Assembly (NCBI GenBank): GCA_903933475.1
Contig: CAIZKE010000045.1
Span: 1 to 13,113 of the forward strand
Reading direction: 5' to 3'
DNA from: an uncultured Alphaproteobacteria bacterium
Lineage (GTDB): Bacteria; Pseudomonadota; Alphaproteobacteria; Caulobacterales; Caulobacteraceae
DNA: 13,113 bases
Positions within the stretch are counted from its first letter, which is position 1. The number at the start of each line of letters is the position of its first letter. Positions 7,219 through 13,113 of this stretch are shown here, piece after piece. The notes below the pieces were generated by a model. The model made no database searches. It saw nothing but the letters and a program-made list of their open reading frames with translations, and was not told the origin of the DNA. The translations under genes were made by a program, and so were the position numbers.

Positions 7219-9261
7219 ATGGCTGACCCTCCTCCCCAGGCCTCGCTGTTCGATGACCCGCCGTCGGCAGGCACCCCGCGGGAGCCGGCTGTCCCCGGGA
7301 CTGCACCTGCCAGGGCCCCCGCTTCCCGCGGCGACTATTCCGCAAAGGACATTGAGGTCCTCGAGGGCCTGGAGCCCGTCCGCAAGCGCCCGGGCATGTA
7401 CATCGGCGGCACGGACGAGCGGGCGCTGCACCATCTCTTCGCCGAGGTCCTCGACAACGCCATGGACGAGGCTGTCGCCGGACATGCCCGGGTCATCGAG
7501 GTCCGGCTGGAAGCCGACGGCAGCCTGACCGTCCGCGATGACGGACGCGGCATCCCCGTGGATCCCCATCCCCAGTATCCGGGGAAGTCGGCCCTGGAGG
7601 TCATCATGACCATCCTGCATTCCGGCGGGAAGTTCTCGGGCAAGGCCTACGAAACCTCCGGCGGCCTGCACGGCGTGGGGGTCTCCGTGGTCAACGCCCT
7701 GTCGGAGCACCTGGAGGTCACCGCCTTCAAGGACGGCTTCGAGTGGCGACAGGTCTTCAGCCGGGGAAAGCCCGTGGGGGGGCTGGAGAAGCTGGGCGCG
7801 ACGCGCAAGCATGGAACCATCATCGCCTTCCGACCGGACAGCCTGATCTTCGGCGACAGCGTCGGCTTCCGGCCGGCCCGGCTCTACCGAATGGCCCGAT
7901 CCAAGGCCTACCTCTTTGCGGGGGTCGAGATCCGCTGGTCCTGTGACCCTTCGCGGATCCAGGACCAGACGCCGGCCGAGGCGGTGCTGCGCTTCCCCAA
8001 CGGCCTCGCCGACTACCTGGCGGAACGGGTCCGCGACGTGGAGACCGTGACCCCGGAACCCTTCACCGGCCGCTTTGAGCGCAAGGGCGACCCCGGCAAG
8101 GTCGAATGGGCAGTGACATGGACCGGCGCGGGCTTCGGTGAGGCGGATGGCTTCCTGCAGTCCTATTGCAACACCGTACCCACACCGGAGGGCGGGACAC
8201 ACGAGGCCGGCTTCCGCGCCGCCCTGACCCGGGGCCTCAAGGCCTACGCCGAGCTGGTGGGGGAGAAGCGCGCGGGACTTCTCACCGCCGAGGATGTTGT
8301 CGCCCAGGCGGGCGGCCTGGTCAGCGTCTTCATCTCCAATCCCGAGTTCCAGGGACAGACCAAGGAACGGTTGTCCTCCGCCGAGGCCCAGAAGCTGGTT
8401 GAAACCGCCCTTCGGGACCCCTTCGACCACTGGCTTGCGGCCCAGCCGCGCTCGGCCCGCACCCTCCTCGACTTCGTCATCCAGCGCGCCGAGGACCGGC
8501 TGAAGCGCCGCAAGGACAGAGAGGTCTCGCGGGCTTCGGCGACCCGCAAGCTGCGGTTACCCGGAAAACTGGCAGACTGTTCCGCCCAGGCGGCCGATGG
8601 CTCGGAGATCTTCATCGTCGAGGGGGACAGCGCTGGCGGGTCGGCAAAACAGGCCCGGAATCGCCGCAACCAAGCCATTCTACCCCTCCGCGGCAAGATC
8701 CTGAACGTCGCCTCAGCCACTGCGGACAAACTGGGCCAGAACAAGGAGCTGTCCGACCTCATGCTGGCCCTGGGCGTCCAGGGCGGGGCCCGATTCCGCG
8801 AGGAAGACCTTCGGTATGAGCGGGTGGTCATCATGACCGACGCTGACGTGGATGGCGCCCACATCGCAAGCCTGCTGATCACCTTCTTCTACAGGACCAT
8901 GCCGCAGCTCATACGCGCTGGTCGGCTCTACCTGGCCCTGCCGCCCCTCTTTCGCATCAGCCATGGCGGCAAGACGGTCTATGCCCGGGACGACGCGCAC
9001 CGCGTCGCCCTCCTGGCCGGGGAGTTCAAGGGCAAGAAGCCTGAAGTCGGACGCTTCAAGGGCCTGGGAGAGATGATGCCGGCCCAGCTCCGCGAGACCA
9101 CGATGGATCCGGCGAGCCGGACACTTGCCCGGGTCACCCTGCCCCGGTCCGAGGAACAGGTCGCAGACCTCGTGGAGGCCTTGATGGGCCGCAAACCCGA
9201 ACTGAGGTTCCGGTTCATCCAGGAGAATGCCGAGTTCGCTACGGCGGACCTTGACGTCTAG
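7219..9261 (+). CDS. parE: DNA topoisomerase IV subunit B
   Basis: 680 residues, the usual ParE length in alphaproteobacteria and shorter than most GyrB. The GHKL ATPase domain begins after a 40-residue proline-rich extension, at IEVLEGLEPVRKRPGMYIGG (45-64). ATP-site motifs are EVLDNAMDE (76-84, catalytic Glu76 and Asn80), DDGRGIP (107-113) and GGLHGVG (148-154). The transducer domain lies around 250-420. The TOPRIM domain has EGDSAGG from Glu468 and TDADVDG with Asp541/543/545 for Mg2+. The C-terminal RFKGLGEM segment is present. With ParC it forms the enzyme that decatenates daughter chromosomes. No clear ribosome binding site precedes the ATG, so a leaderless or weakly initiated transcript is possible. 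The extension contains QASLF (7-11), which resembles a sliding-clamp-binding peptide. ParE is preferred over GyrB on length and on the GTDERALHHL region. Confidence 0.95.
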   Translation: MADPPPQASLFDDPPSAGTPREPAVPGTAPARAPASRGDYSAKDIEVLEGLEPVRKRPGMYIGGTDERALHHLFAEVLDNAMDEAVAGHARVIEVRLEADGSLTVRDDGRGIPVDPHPQYPGKSALEVIMTILHSGGKFSGKAYETSGGLHGVGVSVVNALSEHLEVTAFKDGFEWRQVFSRGKPVGGLEKLGATRKHGTIIAFRPDSLIFGDSVGFRPARLYRMARSKAYLFAGVEIRWSCDPSRIQDQTPAEAVLRFPNGLADYLAERVRDVETVTPEPFTGRFERKGDPGKVEWAVTWTGAGFGEADGFLQSYCNTVPTPEGGTHEAGFRAALTRGLKAYAELVGEKRAGLLTAEDVVAQAGGLVSVFISNPEFQGQTKERLSSAEAQKLVETALRDPFDHWLAAQPRSARTLLDFVIQRAEDRLKRRKDREVSRASATRKLRLPGKLADCSAQAADGSEIFIVEGDSAGGSAKQARNRRNQAILPLRGKILNVASATADKLGQNKELSDLMLALGVQGGARFREEDLRYERVVIMTDADVDGAHIASLLITFFYRTMPQLIRAGRLYLALPPLFRISHGGKTVYARDDAHRVALLAGEFKGKKPEVGRFKGLGEMMPAQLRETTMDPASRTLARVTLPRSEEQVADLVEALMGRKPELRFRFIQENAEFATADLDV

Positions 9262-9279
9262 TCGGATTGCGCTTGCGCG

Positions 9280-9307
9280 TTGACTTGAGGGCCCCAGCCC
9301 TTATGTT
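9280..9307 (+). promoter_or_regulatory. Candidate sigma-70-type promoter for the DEAD-box helicase gene
   Basis: TTGACT (9280-9285, 5 of 6 matches to TTGACA) and TATGTT (9302-9307, 4 of 6 to TATAAT) are separated by 16 bp. It lies 19 bp after the parE stop and is the best housekeeping-type promoter seen in the window. It predicts a leader of roughly 80 nt before the ATG at 9394. Confidence 0.5.
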
Positions 9308-9313
9308 CCGCCC

Positions 9314-9377
9314 GCGCGGCGAATAACGTCCGCGCCGCTGCGCCGCGCGCGCCCCCGCCCCGCGGGACGGGCCCGTC
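9314..9377 (+). promoter_or_regulatory. GC-rich structured 5' leader of the helicase gene
   Basis: GCGCGG (9314-9319) pairs with CCGCGC (9330-9335), and CG...CG inside can extend the stem around AATAA. GACGGGCCCGTC (9366-9377) is a perfect 12-bp palindrome. The stretch between is almost entirely G and C. It ends 16 bp before the ATG, leaving only the weak AGGCAAAGA as ribosome binding site. This could be a self-regulatory or cold-responsive leader; that is inference. Confidence 0.3.
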
Positions 9378-9393
9378 GCCCTTTAGGCAAAGA

Positions 9394-11014
<1,621 letters not shown>

Positions 11015-11016
<2 letters not shown>

Positions 11017-11030
11017 GGCCCGTTGGCCTC
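11015..11030 (+). terminator. Weak candidate hairpin overlapping the helicase stop codon
   Basis: GAGGCC (11015-11020) pairs with GGCCTC (11025-11030) around CGTT. No T-run follows, so this would be a poor intrinsic terminator. It may simply protect the mRNA 3' end. GGCCTC recurs at 11048-11053, allowing an alternative fold. Confidence 0.25.
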
Positions 11031-11126
11031 GACGCTTGACTCCCACGGCCTCAGGCTGAAGGGAAGCGGCTGTTGGCGCATTGCGGTGCGCCCTGGGTCT
11101 CCTGCGGAGGTAAGCGGTACAGCGCG

Positions 11127-12170
11127 ATGGCCGAGGATTTTGAGGCGCGGTTAAGGTCACCTGAAGCCTATTCGCTCGCCCGCAGTGCGCTGGAGCAGCT
11201 TGAGGACCAACGTGTCTGGCCGACGCCGATCAACTACGAGATCTGGGCCTATGTCACGGCCGACCCGGACAGTCCCCTGGCGAAGGAGCTCGCACGCATC
11301 CGCGAAAAGGGCGAGGTGATCACCGAAGAGGTCGCTGAGAAGCTGGCTTCCATCTACCTGCCCCGGCAGCGCCTCAGCGAGCACATCCGGGACACGGGCC
11401 AGGCCCTGTCACGGGAACTGGCCAGCGCTGAACAGGCGATCCGATCGGCACAGGTGACCAGCGAGACCTTCTCGACCCGGCTGGAGGAGACTTCCCGCAC
11501 CCTCGTTGCCGATCCCAGCAGCGAAGCCCTGCGGGGGGTGGTCGCTGACTTGTCCGATGCAACGCGAAACATGCAGGCCCAGAACCTGGAGGTGGAGCGC
11601 GCCCTGGCAGCATCGACCACCGAGGTGGCCATGCTGCGCGAGCAACTCCAGGAAATCCGCAAGGAGGCCGCCACCGACCCCCTGACCCGGCTCGCCAACC
11701 GGCGGGCCTTTGACGAGGAAATTGAACACGTCAGGTCAGGGGCTGAAGCGACCGGGGAGCCGTTCTGCCTGGTGCTCCTCGACATCGACCACTTCAAGAA
11801 GTTCAACGACACCTGGGGACACCAGACTGGCGACCAGGTCCTCCGGTATGTGGCGGGCATCATCCGCAAGCGCGTTACCCCGCCCCGTTTCGCCTCGCGC
11901 TTTGGCGGCGAGGAGTTTGCGTTCATCCTTCCGGGAGACAACCTGTTCGACGCCTCTCCGCTGGTGAATGCGATCCTCAAGGACGTGTCCTCCACCAGCA
12001 TCCGCAGGCGGTCGACCAATGACAACCTCGGCATCATCACCCTGTCAGCAGGGATTGCCGCCTTCCGTTCCGGAGAAAGTGTCCACGACCTTGTCGAACG
12101 TGCGGACACCAACCTCTACACAGCCAAGCGCAGGGGCCGGAACCGCATGGTGATCGAGAGCGAGATCTGA
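11127..12170 (+). CDS. Diguanylate cyclase (GGDEF domain, DgcB-like)
   Basis: 347 residues from the ATG at 11127. An in-frame TTG at 11073 would add 18 residues that do not look conserved, so ATG is preferred; GGAGG at 11106-11110 is 16 bases away, which is long. The N-terminal part (1-100) is a helical domain containing WPTPINYEIWAYV (31-43). A coiled coil follows (about 85-180). The GGDEF domain occupies about 180-345: DPLTRLANRRAF (184-195), LLDIDHFKKFND (217-228, metal ligand Asp219) and the active-site GGEEF (260-264). It should make cyclic di-GMP from two GTP in the cytoplasm. The position of the RxxD inhibitory site reads TPPR (251-254), so product feedback at that site is not expected. 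Architecture and the helicase neighbour recall Caulobacter DgcB, but orthology is not proven. No membrane segment is seen. Confidence 0.92.
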   Translation: MAEDFEARLRSPEAYSLARSALEQLEDQRVWPTPINYEIWAYVTADPDSPLAKELARIREKGEVITEEVAEKLASIYLPRQRLSEHIRDTGQALSRELASAEQAIRSAQVTSETFSTRLEETSRTLVADPSSEALRGVVADLSDATRNMQAQNLEVERALAASTTEVAMLREQLQEIRKEAATDPLTRLANRRAFDEEIEHVRSGAEATGEPFCLVLLDIDHFKKFNDTWGHQTGDQVLRYVAGIIRKRVTPPRFASRFGGEEFAFILPGDNLFDASPLVNAILKDVSSTSIRRRSTNDNLGIITLSAGIAAFRSGESVHDLVERADTNLYTAKRRGRNRMVIESEI

Positions 12171-12266
12171 CAGGGGCCGGGATCCACCAGACGGATTTGG
12201 GCGCGGGTTCGAAACCTCTGGCCTGACGCAGGGTAAGCCGCGGTTCCTTGTCCACGAGTTCAATTC

Positions 12267-12272
12267 GGGAGG
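12267..12272 (+). promoter_or_regulatory. Ribosome binding site fixing the crotonase start
   Basis: GGGAGG is followed by five bases and then ATG at 12278. The frame also opens at a TTG at 12248, but that start lacks a binding site and would place this sequence inside the coding region. The ATG is therefore chosen. Confidence 0.75.
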
Positions 12273-12277
12273 CGAGA

Positions 12278-13084
12278 ATGGTGTACGAGAAGATCAAGGT
12301 TTCGCTCAATGACGGTATCGCCGTCATCTGCCTGGCGGATCCGGCAACAATGAACGCCGCCGGCCTCGACACCATGGCCGAACTCCGCGCAGCCTTCGCG
12401 GCCTTTGCCCGGCAGGACTCCGGTGCCCGTTGCGTCATCCTCACGGGAGAAGGCCGCGGGTTCTGCTCAGGCGCCAATCTCTCCGGCGGGGGTGGGTCCG
12501 GTGGGGCTGCAAGCGCCGATCCAGAGGGTCCGGACTCCGGCTCCGCACTGGAGACGGTCTACAACCCCTTCATGACCTCCCTGCGCGACTATCCCATCCC
12601 GATCGTGACGGCCGTCAATGGTGCAGCGGCAGGTGTGGGATGCTCTCTCGCCCTGATGGGTGACATTATCGTCGCCGGGGAAAGCGCCTACTTCCTCCAG
12701 GCTTTCCGCCGGATCGGCCTGGTGCCCGACGGCGGTTCGACCTACCTGCTTCCCCGTCTCATCGGCAAGGCGCGCGCTCTGGAAATGGCCCTCCTGGGCG
12801 AGAAGATCCCCGCGAAGACGGCGTTGGACTGGGGTCTGGTGAACAGGGTCGTGCCGGACGAAGAGCTGATGTCCACCGCCCAGGAAATCGCCCGCTCCCT
12901 TGCTGAGGGCCCGTGGGCCCTCGGGTCGATCCGCAAGCTGATCTGGGAAAGCCTCGACAGTCACTGGCTCCAGCAACTCCACGCTGAGCGCGTCGCCCAG
13001 CGCACGGCCGGCCGGACATCCGACTTCCGCGAGGGTGTCATGGCCTTCCTCCAGAAGCGCGTCGCGGTCTTCAGCCGCAAATAG
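12278..13084 (+). CDS. Enoyl-CoA hydratase/isomerase family protein (crotonase fold)
   Basis: 268 residues, typical for a single-domain crotonase. The first oxyanion-hole segment is GRGFCSGANL (59-68) and the second is NGAAAGVGCSLAL (114-126), with CoA binding along both. The catalytic region reads RRIGLVPDGGSTYLLPRL (144-161). Asp151 sits where hydratases usually have a second Glu, a pattern seen in PaaG-type isomerases, so isomerase activity is as likely as hydratase. The GGGGSGG-rich loop (69-90) right after the first oxyanion residue is unusually long and flexible. The C-terminal trimerisation helices are complete (SDFREGVMAFLQKR). It probably acts in fatty-acid or aromatic-acid CoA-ester catabolism; the substrate is unknown. 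It follows the cyclase gene by 107 bp, with no obvious promoter or terminator between. The last 29 bases of the window after the stop show nothing recognisable. Confidence 0.92.
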   Translation: MVYEKIKVSLNDGIAVICLADPATMNAAGLDTMAELRAAFAAFARQDSGARCVILTGEGRGFCSGANLSGGGGSGGAASADPEGPDSGSALETVYNPFMTSLRDYPIPIVTAVNGAAAGVGCSLALMGDIIVAGESAYFLQAFRRIGLVPDGGSTYLLPRLIGKARALEMALLGEKIPAKTALDWGLVNRVVPDEELMSTAQEIARSLAEGPWALGSIRKLIWESLDSHWLQQLHAERVAQRTAGRTSDFREGVMAFLQKRVAVFSRK

Positions 13085-13113
13085 GGCGCTTCAGGCGTCT
13101 GGGGCTTCTGCAG

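Noticed and set aside
9262..9285. Terminator for parE at GCGCTTGCGC
   Set aside because: The self-complementary halves leave a 2-base loop and there is no T-run. It is immediately followed by the helicase promoter elements.
11073..11126. TTG-initiated extension of the diguanylate cyclase
   Set aside because: The 18 extra residues are Gly/Cys-rich and unlike a conserved start. It cannot be fully excluded, because the spacing of GGAGG to the ATG is long.
12203..12235. tRNA-like T-arm (GGTTCGAAACC)
   Set aside because: Only a 4-bp stem with no acceptor, D or anticodon arm nearby; no cloverleaf can be drawn.

Overview
The window looks like core chromosome of a high-GC alphaproteobacterium, most likely Caulobacterales (Caulobacter, Phenylobacterium or a relative). 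This rests on the GC-rich codon use, the glnB-glnA pair beside a bifunctional NAD(P)HX repair gene, an alphaproteobacterial-type ParE, and a DEAD-box helicase next to a DgcB-like diguanylate cyclase. The genus is inferred from general protein character; no search was run.

Layout from left to right. (1) 1-1274, minus strand: the first 69 codons of a type I sulfatase cut by the window edge, with a LysR-family regulator upstream of it in the same direction. The 123 bp between them holds two small palindromes. (2) 1417-1501, plus strand: tRNA-Leu(UAG) with an encoded CCA end, convergent with the next genes. (3) 5083-1518, minus strand: a compact three-gene operon with gaps of 3 and 2 bp. It encodes a thiolase-like protein without the catalytic cysteine, a histidine phosphatase, and Nnr (NAD(P)HX epimerase plus dehydratase). 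(4) 5084-5322: a divergent control region with three copies of a 7-mer and a candidate promoter for the minus-strand operon. A hairpin there overlaps the likely glnB ribosome binding site. (5) 5323-7110, plus strand: glnB (PII) and glnA (glutamine synthetase I), followed by a strong hairpin terminator. (6) 7219-9261: parE. (7) 9394-11016: a DEAD-box RNA helicase with a good sigma-70-like promoter, a GC-rich structured leader and a long disordered basic tail. (8) 11127-12170: a diguanylate cyclase with an intact GGEEF site but no RxxD inhibitory site. (9) 12278-13084: a crotonase-family enoyl-CoA hydratase/isomerase.

Functional links: GlnB and GlnA form the nitrogen-assimilation core, and both keep their modification tyrosines (Y51 for uridylylation, Y398 for adenylylation). 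The thiolase-like, phosphatase and Nnr genes are almost certainly co-transcribed, but no shared pathway is evident. Together with the crotonase they suggest acyl-CoA metabolism and metabolite repair, which is inference. The remaining genes are housekeeping or signalling.

No phage, insertion sequence, CRISPR array, defence cassette or clear novel system is visible. The points most worth a second look are the Cys-less thiolase-like operon beside glnBA, the repeated 7-mer in the divergent region, the structured leaders of glnB and the helicase gene, the conserved-looking C-terminal tip of the helicase, and a clamp-binding-like peptide in the ParE N-terminal extension.
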